A stretch of 42,180 nt of DNA, taken from NCBI GenBank assembly GCA_024641545.1, contig JAHECW010000028.1:1-42180 (forward strand), in the 5' to 3' direction. A program made the translations under genes and the position numbers. The notes beneath the pieces were generated by a model. That model was not told the DNA's origin. It was given only the letters and a program-made list of their open reading frames with translations, and searched no databases. Positions 29,452 to 40,848 of the stretch are shown piece by piece; the stretch's first letter is position 1, and every line of letters begins with the position of its first letter. The DNA is from Acidobacteriota bacterium (GTDB lineage: Bacteria > Acidobacteriota > Thermoanaerobaculia > Thermoanaerobaculales > Sulfomarinibacteraceae).

Positions 29452-29455
<4 letters not shown>
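26300..29455 (-). CDS. RND efflux permease 2 (HAE1/AcrB family)
   Basis: 1051 residues from ATG 29455, whose ATGA overlaps the stop of permease 1. The open frame continues upstream to 30007 over the end of that gene; this extension is not coding. First span IGVLVLLASMVVVGVVAALG, porter loops, then VGLLVDNSVVVAENIHR: of the AcrB Asp407-Asp408 proton pair, only one Asp (Asp406 here) remains and the next is Asn, as in many non-AcrB RND permeases. The C-terminal half repeats the pattern (GVVVNNGIVLVDYVNRLR). Twelve spans expected. Exports a lipophilic substrate by proton flow with the neighbouring adaptor. Confidence 0.9.
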
Positions 29456-32939
<3,484 letters not shown>

Positions 32940-32943
<4 letters not shown>

Positions 32944-34082
32944 GCGTCGGCCTCGGTTGCGACCTCCTCGGCCGGGTCACCAACCTCGTCGTCCATTTTT
33001 TCTTCCTCCGGATCCGGATCTCCGGGCAGCCGCACCAGCGCGTTGTCCTTGAGGCTCGCCTGGCCGGCGACGACAACAAGATCGCCCGTCGAGAGGCCAC
33101 CGGCGGGTTCGATGTTCTCGATGTCTTCGAGCACCGGTTCGACTTTGATTCGCTCGACCCTGCGCTCGTCGCCGAGACGAAACACGAAGAGCTGGTCGTT
33201 GTCGTAGACCACGGACCGCTTCGGCAGCAGAAGCGCGTCCTCGTTGACCGCCGTCACGAGTTCGACTTCGACGTACATCCCGGGACGCAATCCCTCCTGG
33301 CGGGGGGCCGCCACCGTGACCTTGACCGTGCCGGTCCCGGGATCGACGACCGGAGAGATCCGATCCACCGAACCGAAGAAGCTCACCCCGCCGATGGCCT
33401 CGGCGGTGAGGCGGGTTTCGAGACCGGTGGCGAGGGCCGGGAGCTCCTTTTCGGGTACATAGATCCGCGCCACGATGGAGTCGAAGTCGACGATGCGGAA
33501 GAGCGGCTGGTTGAGAGTAACGTGATCGCCCACGTTGACCATGCGCTCGGTGACGATGCCGGAAAACGGCGCCCGAACCTCGGTGTAGGCGAGATTGCGC
33601 CGGGCGTCCTCGACAGCGATCCCGGCCTGGTCGAAGACCAGAGCCGCATCGTTGTAGACCTGCTCGCTGACCAGGCTTTGTTCAAAAAGACTCTTTTGCC
33701 GATCGAATTCGCGTGTCGCCTGGCGAAGCTCGATCTCGGCCTTGTTGAGCGCGCTCCGCTGAGCGTCGTCCTGGAGGCGGATGAGCAGCGATCCGGCACG
33801 AACGGCATCGCCCTCTTCGACCTTGAGTTCGACGACACGCCGCTGAGCCTCGGCCAGGACCCGGACATCGCGTTCGGCCTCGAGGGTGGCGGAAAACCGC
33901 AGAGTCGACTCGATGGTGCCGCGTTCGAGTGCGACGACCTCGACCGGAACCGCCTCTTCCTTGCGGTCCCCATCACTGGCAGCGCCTTCGGCAAACGTCT
34001 TCGATTCATCCTCGCCCGGAGCGCAGGAGACGACAGCCAGAGCGAGGATTGCGGGCAGAAGCGAAGCTGAGAGTCTTTTCAT
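32940..34082 (-). CDS. RND periplasmic adaptor (membrane fusion) lipoprotein
   Basis: 380 residues from ATG 34082, which gives a signal MKRLSASLLPAILALAVVSC with a VVSC lipobox (Cys20). Upstream extension of the frame to 34199 is not supported. Features of HlyD/AcrA adaptors: the lipoyl half-motif VLAEAQRRVVELKVEEGDAV, a short alpha hairpin (LNKAEIELRQATREFDRQKS onward), and the second lipoyl half LAYTEVRAPFSGIVTERMVNVGD, then a beta-barrel and membrane-proximal domain. The acidic C-terminus (DPEEEKMDDEVGD) is unusual. It connects the two RND permeases to an outer-membrane channel; no TolC-like gene is in the window. Confidence 0.9.
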
Positions 34083-34317
34083 GGGTGGTTGGGCGTCCCT
34101 TCGCGTTGTCGTGAAGCGTCCCACAAGCATAAACCGGAAACCCGAGAAGGGGTTCCCCGGATTCGCCGGCTCTAACCCTGAAGGTCGGACAACTCCCAAG
34201 CTGGTCCTTCAGCTTACACCGAACCCACCTTTGAATGGTGGCACCACGACAAGAGCAGCCGGACCGCACCCTTCGTCAGCAGGCTTTGCCGAACGAGGCG
34301 ACTCACCGGGCTCGTCG
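34083..34317. other. Gene-free gap with a long-range hairpin between prenyl synthase and adaptor
   Basis: CTGAAGG (34178-34184) can pair with CCTTCAG (34206-34212), with an inner GGAC/GTCC-type pairing; a smaller CCACC/GGTGG hairpin lies at 34225-34241. Either could end the prenyl synthase transcript coming from the right. I see no tRNA or riboswitch and no clear promoter for the efflux operon. Confidence 0.35.
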
Positions 34318-35271
34318 TCAGACGGCGACCCGGTCCATGGTCGTCCGGGTGTAGGACCGAGCGAGGTTCGCCAGCTGGAGACCCGAACGACCCAGTGGCT
34401 CGAGGGCCGAAGCGGCCGACTCGACATAACGGTGAACTTCCTGCTGCGTGCCGTGGGCGCCCAGCCTCGAGGCGAGGGTCGATTTCTCGTCGTCCTGGCC
34501 GGTGTCCTTGCCGATGTCCTCCCGCGAACCAAAGGTGTCGAGGAGATCGTCGAGCAGCTGGAAGGCGAGACCGAGGTTGACGCCATAATCCCGCACCGCT
34601 TTGACCCAGACATCGTCGACACCCGCAATGCGGGCCCCGGCCTCAAGCGCCGCAACGAAGAGCGCGCCGGTCTTCTGCCCGTACATCTCGGTCAGACCCG
34701 CGATGTCGTCGCCGTGGCCGTGGCGGATCTGCAGATCGCAGAATTGGCCGGCGATGATCCCGTTGCTGCCCACCGAATCCGACAGGAGCCGGGTCAGATC
34801 GAGTCGAGTTTGGGCCGGGAGACGGTCGCACTCGGCGATGACCCCGAAGGCCCGGTTGAGCAACGCGGTGGCGGCAAGGATCGCGGTGTCCTCACCGTAC
34901 TCAAGGTGGTTTGCCGGGTTTCCGCGTCTGAGGCTGGCGTCGTCCATGCACGGGAGATCGTCGAGGATCAGCGAAGCGGTGTGGACCATCTCCACGGCGC
35001 AGGCCACATCGAGCGCCGCTTCCTCGGTGGCGCCGAGATCGGTGGCGACCTGGATGGTGAGGACGGGTCGGATCCGTTTTCCCCCGGCGAGCAGGCTGTA
35101 GCGCATGGACTCGTGGAGCGGACGCGGATCAACGTTGCCATCCGGGATGAGTTCGGCGAGACGCTCGTCGATCAGCTGACGCCAGCGCCGGGCGGCATCC
35201 CGTTGGTCTTCGTCACGCGGAGCCAAACGCAGTCTGCCGTCAGCATCCAATCCTTCAATACTGATACTCAT
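34318..35271 (-). CDS. Polyprenyl (farnesyl/geranylgeranyl) diphosphate synthase
   Basis: 317 residues from ATG 35271; the frame is open to 35319 but MSISIEGL is the likelier start. Trans-prenyltransferase that elongates allylic diphosphates with IPP. Visible motifs: SLLAGGKRIRP (IPP binding), the first Asp-rich motif DDLPCMDD (Asp104, Asp105, Asp110; the long DDxxxxD form of bacterial enzymes), MYGQKTGALF, and the second Asp-rich motif LAFQLLDDLLD. It could be IspA (C15) or CrtE/GGPPS (C20). Because the window contains a full crt operon and no other candidate, it is the natural precursor supplier, though it is not in that operon. Confidence 0.88.
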   Translation of the reverse strand: MSISIEGLDADGRLRLAPRDEDQRDAARRWRQLIDERLAELIPDGNVDPRPLHESMRYSLLAGGKRIRPVLTIQVATDLGATEEAALDVACAVEMVHTASLILDDLPCMDDASLRRGNPANHLEYGEDTAILAATALLNRAFGVIAECDRLPAQTRLDLTRLLSDSVGSNGIIAGQFCDLQIRHGHGDDIAGLTEMYGQKTGALFVAALEAGARIAGVDDVWVKAVRDYGVNLGLAFQLLDDLLDTFGSREDIGKDTGQDDEKSTLASRLGAHGTQQEVHRYVESAASALEPLGRSGLQLANLARSYTRTTMDRVAV

Positions 35272-35433
35272 TGTCAGAATTTCTCGACTTTCCCTTGATC
35301 GACGCCACCTGCCACTCACTTTGGTTTTCAGGATGACGTTCTACCGGGAGTCAACAGCGACGGTCGGCGACAGTATTCCCCGCCGCCGGTTGCGATCGTT
35401 TCAGTCGAGGTCGATCGTGGGCAACGAAATCGA

Positions 35434-36069
35434 TCAGCCCTCGGCGGGAAGCAACGCCGCAACGGCATCGACGATGCTGTCGTCCATGGGATCGACGCTC
35501 GGTTCGAATCGGGCGACCACCTCGCCGTCACCGTTGACGAGGAACTTGGTGAAGTTCCACTTGATCTCGCCGCGCATGTCATTCGGTGACTCGGCGGTCA
35601 GGGTGCGGTAGATGGGCGCCTGTTCAGGCCCCTTGGTGTGGACCTTCTCCATCATGGGGAAGGTCACGCCATAGTTGAGGCGGCAGAAGTCGGCGATCTC
35701 TTCGTGGGTTCCGGGCTCCTGGTTGCCGAAATCGTTGCTCGGGAACCCGATGATCACGAACCCGCGGCTCCCGAACTCTTCATAGAGTTTCTGCAGCGTG
35801 TCGTACTGCTTGGTGTAGCCGCACTTCGACGCCGTGTTGACGATCAACATCGGTCGCCCGCGGTAACCGCGCAGATCGACCGTGTCGCCTTCGATGGATG
35901 TCACCGTTTGGTCAACGACACCGGTGGTGTGGTTCACCACTGCTTCAAACGCGCTCATGTCGGACTCCTTGGCCGTGGTCTCGGGCGGGACGCCGGCATC
36001 GCTGCATCCGACCTTGATGAGTGCAACGACGACGGTCGCGAAAACCCACACCAGAATTCTATGGTTCAT
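35434..36069 (-). CDS. Glutathione peroxidase family protein, predicted lipoprotein
   Basis: 211 residues from ATG 36069 behind TGGAGG. N-terminal signal ILVWVFATVVVALIKVGC with possible lipobox Cys22, so it is probably anchored in the envelope rather than cytosolic. The peroxidase domain has all four catalytic residues: Cys83 (NTASKCGYT; cysteine, not selenocysteine), Gln117 (GFPSNDFGNQEPG), Trp171 and Asn172 (WNFTKFLV). Cys129 (DFCRLNYGVTFP) is in the resolving-cysteine position, which in such enzymes usually means thioredoxin-dependence. Reduces peroxides. It is near a ferritin-like gene; katG lies 20 kb away. Confidence 0.9.
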   Translation of the reverse strand: MNHRILVWVFATVVVALIKVGCSDAGVPPETTAKESDMSAFEAVVNHTTGVVDQTVTSIEGDTVDLRGYRGRPMLIVNTASKCGYTKQYDTLQKLYEEFGSRGFVIIGFPSNDFGNQEPGTHEEIADFCRLNYGVTFPMMEKVHTKGPEQAPIYRTLTAESPNDMRGEIKWNFTKFLVNGDGEVVARFEPSVDPMDDSIVDAVAALLPAEG

Positions 36070-36195
36070 CACATCCTCCACATCGTTGGCAACGCGACCG
36101 AACACCGCATCCTTCCAGGATCGACCTTCGCTGCCGGCGCGGCCTCTACCGGCTCGGGATCGAGTTGGTCGAGATCTGGCGGCCGCCCCGACAGA

Positions 36196-36666
36196 TCAGA
36201 CGCGACCCGCCTCGATCTCCTTGAGAAAGCCGAGGAACTCGCGCCGGTGCTCCTCCTCGTCGGCCAGCGCCGTAATCGCGAGATCCTCGGTCGCCGGGTC
36301 GAACCCCGAGGCAAGCTCGATGATCTTCTTGTACTGGGCGATGGCGCCTTCCTCGGCGGCGATGACCCCCTTGATCACCGCTTCGATATCGGTGGTGTCC
36401 TTCGGGGTCTGCATCTTTTCCTGTTCCATCACGAGAGCGAGGGAACCGGGAACCATGCCGCCGATGGTCTTGATCCGATTGGCGATCAACTGGGCGTGCT
36501 GGAGCTCGGTGGGCACGTCGGCCGCGAGCTCGTCCTTGATGTGTTTGGCGCGGACGCCGTCGAGGTTGATCGAGACCGCGATGTAGTTGACCACGGTTTC
36601 CAGCTCCATGTTGAAGGCTTTGCTGAGCGCCTCGATGATCTTGCTGTTTCGTTCGTCCGAGTTCAT
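36196..36666 (-). CDS. Ferritin-like/bacterioferritin-type protein
   Basis: 156 residues from ATG 36666 behind AAGGAG. Four-helix bundle pattern with diiron-type ligands: Glu54 and His57 (TELQHAQ), Glu105-Glu106 (IAAEEGAIA), and Glu138 with His140 (DEEEHRREFL). Helix 1 supplies Glu21 or nearby (MELETVVNYIA). No haem-binding Met of classical Bfr is obvious, so it is better called ferritin-like than bacterioferritin proper. It likely stores iron or oxidises Fe(II), limiting Fenton chemistry, which fits the neighbouring peroxidase. Confidence 0.82.
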   Translation of the reverse strand: MNSDERNSKIIEALSKAFNMELETVVNYIAVSINLDGVRAKHIKDELAADVPTELQHAQLIANRIKTIGGMVPGSLALVMEQEKMQTPKDTTDIEAVIKGVIAAEEGAIAQYKKIIELASGFDPATEDLAITALADEEEHRREFLGFLKEIEAGRV

Positions 36667-37030
36667 TTTCAACTCCTTGTTGATGTCGTGATGGGTCTGG
36701 CGCGGATCTCGCGCGCACCCGGCAAACGTCACGAACTCCGTGCAAAATTCCTCACCGCCCGGCACCGCCCCTGGTTCGGAGATCCTGGGTCGGGCCGGGC
36801 TTTGGATTGAGCGAAAGAAGCTCCGCGACCAGTCGCGAACAGGACCCGGTAGACGCCGTCGGCGGGACCCTCGATCGGATCTCCTCCCTTTCGACCGCCA
36901 TGGGAACCGAGATGAGTCCAGCACCCAGCTTCGGGGGCGTCAGGTGGGGCCCGGCCCCGGACACGGCTCGCGGCCGTTGTGAGACCATGGCCCATGGCGG
37001 CCTCGTCGCGACGGGGCCTGGAGGTTGTCG
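36667..37030. other. Divergent intergenic region, no gene seen
   Basis: 364 bases between the ferritin-like gene (minus) and the secreted hydrolase (plus). Open frames here are high-GC noise. It must contain both promoters, but no match is good enough to place them. CTGGAGG at 37018-37024 is the ribosome site of the hydrolase. Confidence 0.5.
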
Positions 37031-38923
37031 ATGGAAAAGCGAACGATCGGCATCGCAATATGGGCTGTACTCGCCATCGTCTCGGCCGGCGGGGTGGGGG
37101 CGCAGCGGGACGCCGAGGACCCCGAGCGCGAGGCCTTCATCCGATCGAACTACACCAAGTTCGAGCACCGGATCCCCATGCGCGACGGCGTCGAACTCTT
37201 CACTTCCGTCTACCGGCCCAACGACACGAGTCAAAAGTGGCCGATCCTGATGGTTCGCACGCCCTACTCGGTGGGGCCCTACGGCGCCGATCGGTACAAG
37301 ACCAAGCTCGGACCGACCGTCGAGTTCGAGCACGACCGATACATCTTCGTCTTCCAGGATGTCCGGGGTCGGTTCATGTCCGAGGGCGAGTTCGTCAACA
37401 TGCGACCGCACGATCAAAAGAAGGACGGCCCGAAGGACATCGACGAGAGCACCGACACCTACGACACCATCGAGTGGCTGCTCGAGCATGTGCCCAACAA
37501 CAACGGTCGGGTCGGCCTCTGGGGAGTCTCGTATCCCGGGTTCTACACTTCGGCCGGGATGATCGACTCCCATCCGGCGCTCAAGGCGGCGTCTCCCCAA
37601 GCGCCCATCGCCGACTGGTATTTCGACGACATGCACCACCACGGGGCGTTCGTGCTGTCACTTTCCTTCGGCTTCTTCTCCAGCTTCGGACAGGCGCGGG
37701 ACGGTCTGATGACCGAGTGGCCGGATCGCTTCGACTACGGCACCCCGGACGGCTACCGGTTCTTTCTCGATCTCGGCCCGCTGAAAAACGTCAACCAACG
37801 ATATTTCCATGACGAGATCGCTTTCTGGAACGAGATCGCCGCGCACCCGGATTACGACGAGTTCTGGCAATCGCGCAACATCCTCCCCCACCTCGAAGGC
37901 GTCACCTGCGCGGTCATGACCGTCGGCGGTTGGTTCGATGCCGAGGATCTCTACGGCCCCCTCCACACTTACGAGGCCGTGGAAAAGGCCAATCCCGGAA
38001 TCGACAACACCCTGGTCATGGGTCCGTGGCGTCACGGGGGATGGATCTGGACCGATGGCGAGGAGCTCGCCGTCGCCGATTTCGGGTTCAAGACATCACA
38101 GACCTTCCAGGAACGAGCCCTGCTCCCCTTCTTCCGCCACCACCTCAAGGGCGAGGGCGCAGCCGATCTGCCCGAGGCGTGGGTCTTCGAAACCGGCGCG
38201 AATCGCTGGCGGGATTTCCCGACCTGGCCTCCCGAGGATCTCGAGCCGCGGAAGCTCTACCTCGCCGAGGGCGGCGGTCTCTCGTTCGAAACACCCGATG
38301 CCGACTCAGAAGCCTATGACGAGTATCTCTCCGACCCCGCCAACCCCGTACCCTACACCCCCGAAATCTCCACCGGCTGGCATTCGGAGTACATGGCCGA
38401 GGACCAACGTTTCGCGGCAACCCGGCCGGATGTTCTGGTCTACAGGTCAGAGCCCCTCGATGACGATCTGACCCTCGCCGGTCCGCTCTCGGCGAATCTC
38501 TGGGTCAGCACCACCGGCGAAGACGCCGACTGGGTCGTCAAGCTCATCGACGAGTACCCCGGACGAATGCCGGGTTTCGACAAAGACTCGGACGAACCCG
38601 ATCTCGGCGGCACCCAGCAGATGGTCCGGTCGGAGACCCTGCGCGGCCGCTATCGGACCAGCACCTCGAAGCCCGAGCCGTTCACCCCCGGAGAGATCAC
38701 ACCTCTGACCGTCGAGCTCCAGGATGTGCTCCACACCTTCAAGCGGGGCCACCGCATCGTGATCCAGATCCAGAGCAGCCTCTTCCCCCTCCAGGACCGC
38801 AACCCGCAGAGTTGGGTGGACAACATCTTCGAAGCCGATGAGGACGATTTCGTCAGGGCGACCCATCGAGTCCACCGGTCGGCCGAACACCCGTCCGCCA
38901 TCGTGGTCGGCGTCCTCGATTGA
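37031..38923 (+). CDS. Secreted CocE/NonD family hydrolase
   Basis: 630 residues from ATG 37031, six bases after AGG of CTGGAGG. Signal peptide MEKRTIGIAIWAVLAIVSAG with a GVGAQ cleavage-type end, so it is exported. The alpha/beta-hydrolase core of the CocE/X-Pro dipeptidyl-peptidase (S15) clan is clear: RIPMRDGVELFTSVYRP, the nucleophile elbow GVSYPG (Ser167), MTVGGWFDAEDLYGP (acid), and MGPWRHGGW (catalytic His). The C-terminal jelly-roll domain (SANLWVSTTGEDADWVVKL through FKRGHRIVIQIQSS) is also complete. Relatives cleave alpha-amino acid esters, beta-lactam side chains or prolyl peptides; the substrate is unknown. Confidence 0.92.
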   Translation: MEKRTIGIAIWAVLAIVSAGGVGAQRDAEDPEREAFIRSNYTKFEHRIPMRDGVELFTSVYRPNDTSQKWPILMVRTPYSVGPYGADRYKTKLGPTVEFEHDRYIFVFQDVRGRFMSEGEFVNMRPHDQKKDGPKDIDESTDTYDTIEWLLEHVPNNNGRVGLWGVSYPGFYTSAGMIDSHPALKAASPQAPIADWYFDDMHHHGAFVLSLSFGFFSSFGQARDGLMTEWPDRFDYGTPDGYRFFLDLGPLKNVNQRYFHDEIAFWNEIAAHPDYDEFWQSRNILPHLEGVTCAVMTVGGWFDAEDLYGPLHTYEAVEKANPGIDNTLVMGPWRHGGWIWTDGEELAVADFGFKTSQTFQERALLPFFRHHLKGEGAADLPEAWVFETGANRWRDFPTWPPEDLEPRKLYLAEGGGLSFETPDADSEAYDEYLSDPANPVPYTPEISTGWHSEYMAEDQRFAATRPDVLVYRSEPLDDDLTLAGPLSANLWVSTTGEDADWVVKLIDEYPGRMPGFDKDSDEPDLGGTQQMVRSETLRGRYRTSTSKPEPFTPGEITPLTVELQDVLHTFKRGHRIVIQIQSSLFPLQDRNPQSWVDNIFEADEDDFVRATHRVHRSAEHPSAIVVGVLD

Positions 38924-38933
38924 CGCCGGGAGC

Positions 38934-39683
38934 CTACCCCGCTGTCTTGGTTCGCAATGAAGAAAGGCCGCCATCGACGCCGATGACCTGACCGGTGACC
39001 CAGCCGCTGTCACCGGAGACCAGCCACGCGACGACGTCGGCTACCTCCTCCGGCCGGCCGATCCTGCCGAGCGGGTGCATGGCTTCGGATGCCTTGAGCA
39101 TCAGAGGGTTTCCGGTGATTCCGGCCGCCATGGGGGTGTCCACCAGACCGGGCGCGACGATGTTGACGCGAATCCCCTTCGAGGCATAGGTTGCGGCCGC
39201 CGAACGCCCGAGACCGATGACTCCCGCCTTCGCAGCCGCGATCGCCTCGTGGTTCGGCATCCCGACCCGGGCCGCGGCCGAAGACATCAGCACGATGGAC
39301 CCGCCGTCCTTCCGCATCGCCCTTGCGCCGGCACGGACGGTCGCAAAGGCCGAGTCGAGGTTCGCCGCCAGGGTCTTCCGCCAGTCCTCAACGGAGGTCT
39401 GGTGCGCCGCTTTCAGCAGGATCGACCCGACGCAGTTGACGATCCCGTCGAGGCGACCGTGACCGCTGTGGACCTCCTTGATCAGCGCGTCCACCGCTTC
39501 GATGTCGGTCGCGTCGACCAGGCGCGTCTCGGCCCCTCCGAGTTCGGCGGACAGGGCGTCGAGCCGCTCGCTTCCACGCGCCGCGAGAACCACGGCCGCC
39601 CCGTCCGCAGTCAGGCGTCGCGCTACGTGCGAACCGATACCACCGGACCCTCCAATGATCACGTACACTTTCTTCCGATTCAT
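38934..39683 (-). CDS. Short-chain dehydrogenase/reductase-like protein lacking the catalytic Tyr
   Basis: 249 residues from ATG 39683, behind GGAGAAG. Classical SDR fold: cofactor loop GGSGGIGSHVA (residues 11-21), NCVGS (NNAG equivalent), AANLDSAF (Asn108), MSSAAARVG with Ser135, and the C-terminal VAPGLVDTPMA and GQVIGVDGG. At the active-site helix the usual YxxxK reads IAAAK: Lys152 is kept, but the Tyr four residues before it is Ile148 (codon ATC). His145 lies close by. Classical tyrosine-based reduction should therefore be impaired; it may be a non-redox relative or use another acid. Substrate unknown. Confidence 0.87.
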   Translation of the reverse strand: MNRKKVYVIIGGSGGIGSHVARRLTADGAAVVLAARGSERLDALSAELGGAETRLVDATDIEAVDALIKEVHSGHGRLDGIVNCVGSILLKAAHQTSVEDWRKTLAANLDSAFATVRAGARAMRKDGGSIVLMSSAAARVGMPNHEAIAAAKAGVIGLGRSAAATYASKGIRVNIVAPGLVDTPMAAGITGNPLMLKASEAMHPLGRIGRPEEVADVVAWLVSGDSGWVTGQVIGVDGGLSSLRTKTAG

Positions 39684-39796
39684 GTCATCTTCTCCAATGC
39701 ATGCTCTGCGCATCGATCAAGGTGCCGGTGCCGGTCCGGAATTCCAGGCGCTCCGCTCTCCTTCTCCCCATGAGGCCTTTCGGCCGTCAGCGTGAA

Positions 39797-39812
39797 CCGT
39801 TGCCGAGGCAAC
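39797..39812 (-). repeat. Isolated copy of the hairpin-repeat core
   Basis: On the minus strand this reads GTTGCCTCGGCAACGG, identical over 16 bases to 12471-12486 next to the adh gene. It lies in the short gap between the SDR and the small AF1514-like gene. Because the core is itself a palindrome, chance similarity is possible. Confidence 0.4.
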
Positions 39813-39861
39813 CTGCGAAGGTCTCCTCGGCGGCAATTCGAAACCCGATCGGAGACCGACC

Positions 39862-40161
39862 GTGATCGACCCTCTCCAGACCGCAGCCATCGAGACGCAC
39901 GCTTCCCGCATCGATTTCGCGACCGCCAAACGACTGGCCGACGAAGCCGCGGTGCAGGCGCTCGATGAACCCATCTGCCTTTCGTGGTACGACCGAGATG
40001 CCGACCGTGAGAGCCCGGCCCACGCCAGCGAGTGCCACGGCGACTGCGAGATGCCCGGCTATGTCGAATACGCCGTGACCCGTGGGGCCGAACTCAAGGT
40101 CGTTATCGACGGCGGCGCCTATGTCTTCTGCTATCGACCCATCGGCGAGTTCCGGGGATGA
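39862..40161 (+). CDS. Small protein resembling the AF1514/DUF5619 family
   Basis: 99 residues from a GTG at 39862. No signal peptide or membrane span. Recognisable pattern: an N-terminal helical segment (DFATAKRLADEAAVQALDEP), then ICLSWYDRDADRESP and a compact C-terminal beta part (PGYVEYAVTRGAELKVVIDG ending YVFCYRPI). This resembles the uncharacterised AF1514-like proteins, an assignment made from memory of the pattern and of moderate certainty. Cys58 and Cys62 (ECHGDCEMPG) could bind metal. Its stop overlaps the ABC ATPase start (ATGA), so the two are co-translated. Confidence 0.65.
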   Translation: MIDPLQTAAIETHASRIDFATAKRLADEAAVQALDEPICLSWYDRDADRESPAHASECHGDCEMPGYVEYAVTRGAELKVVIDGGAYVFCYRPIGEFRG

Positions 40162-40835
40162 GCACCGGCCCCGTCGTCGAGATGGTCGAGGTCGGCCGCG
40201 ACTACCACCGGGGCGGTGAGGTGGTCCACGCTCTCGTCGAGCTGTCGCTCAGTCTCGATGCCGGAGAGCTCGTCGCACTCGTCGGGCCATCTGGCTGCGG
40301 CAAGTCGACCGCGCTCAATCTCGCGGCCGCCGTGGATCGGCCCGACCGTGGTTCGGTGCGGGTCTGCGGTCTCGACATCGCCAGGGTCGCTGAGGATGAA
40401 CTGGTCACGCTCCGGCGGCGCCGCATCGGAATGGTGTTTCAAGCCTTCCATCTCGTCCCGCACCTGACCGTCGAGGAGAACGTCACTCTGCCGCTGGCAC
40501 TCGATGGCCGCCGCGACGCCGACCGGGTGCGCGGGCTCATCGACCGGGTCGGACTCGCACACCGTGCCGGCCACTACCCATCCGAGCTCTCCGGCGGCGA
40601 GCAGCAGCGAACCGCGGTCGCGAGAGCGCTGGTCCACCAACCACGCGTCGTCGTCGCCGACGAACCGACCGGAAACCTCGACAGCCGCACCGGTGCGGCG
40701 GTCATCGAACTGCTCGACGAACTCAGGCGCTCCGAGGGGGCGGCGTTGCTCCTCGCCACCCACGACGCGAAGGTCGCAGCGGCCGCCGATCGGATCTATG
40801 AACTGGCCGACGGCCGGTTGGTGGGTTGCGGTTGA
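40158..40835 (+). CDS. ABC transporter ATP-binding protein, LolD/MacB type
   Basis: 225 residues from ATG 40158. Walker A GPSGCGKST, Q-loop FQAFHLVPHLTVEENV, signature LSGGEQQRTAVARAL, Walker B VVVADEPTGNLDS, H-loop ATHD. The NLDS extension and short length identify the MacB/LolD/FtsE-type group that works with FtsX-like permeases; the next gene is one. These systems move lipoproteins, peptides or lipids, or transduce force, across the periplasm rather than importing nutrients. Specific substrate unknown. Confidence 0.92.
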   Translation: MSTGPVVEMVEVGRDYHRGGEVVHALVELSLSLDAGELVALVGPSGCGKSTALNLAAAVDRPDRGSVRVCGLDIARVAEDELVTLRRRRIGMVFQAFHLVPHLTVEENVTLPLALDGRRDADRVRGLIDRVGLAHRAGHYPSELSGGEQQRTAVARALVHQPRVVVADEPTGNLDSRTGAAVIELLDELRRSEGAALLLATHDAKVAAAADRIYELADGRLVGCG

Positions 40836-40848
40836 GAGTGGCCCGCCG

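Noticed and set aside
34083-34317. tRNA or riboswitch in the gap upstream of the efflux adaptor
   Set aside because: GGTTCCCC and GGATTCGCC phrases hint at a tRNA arm, but no cloverleaf or known aptamer could be assembled.
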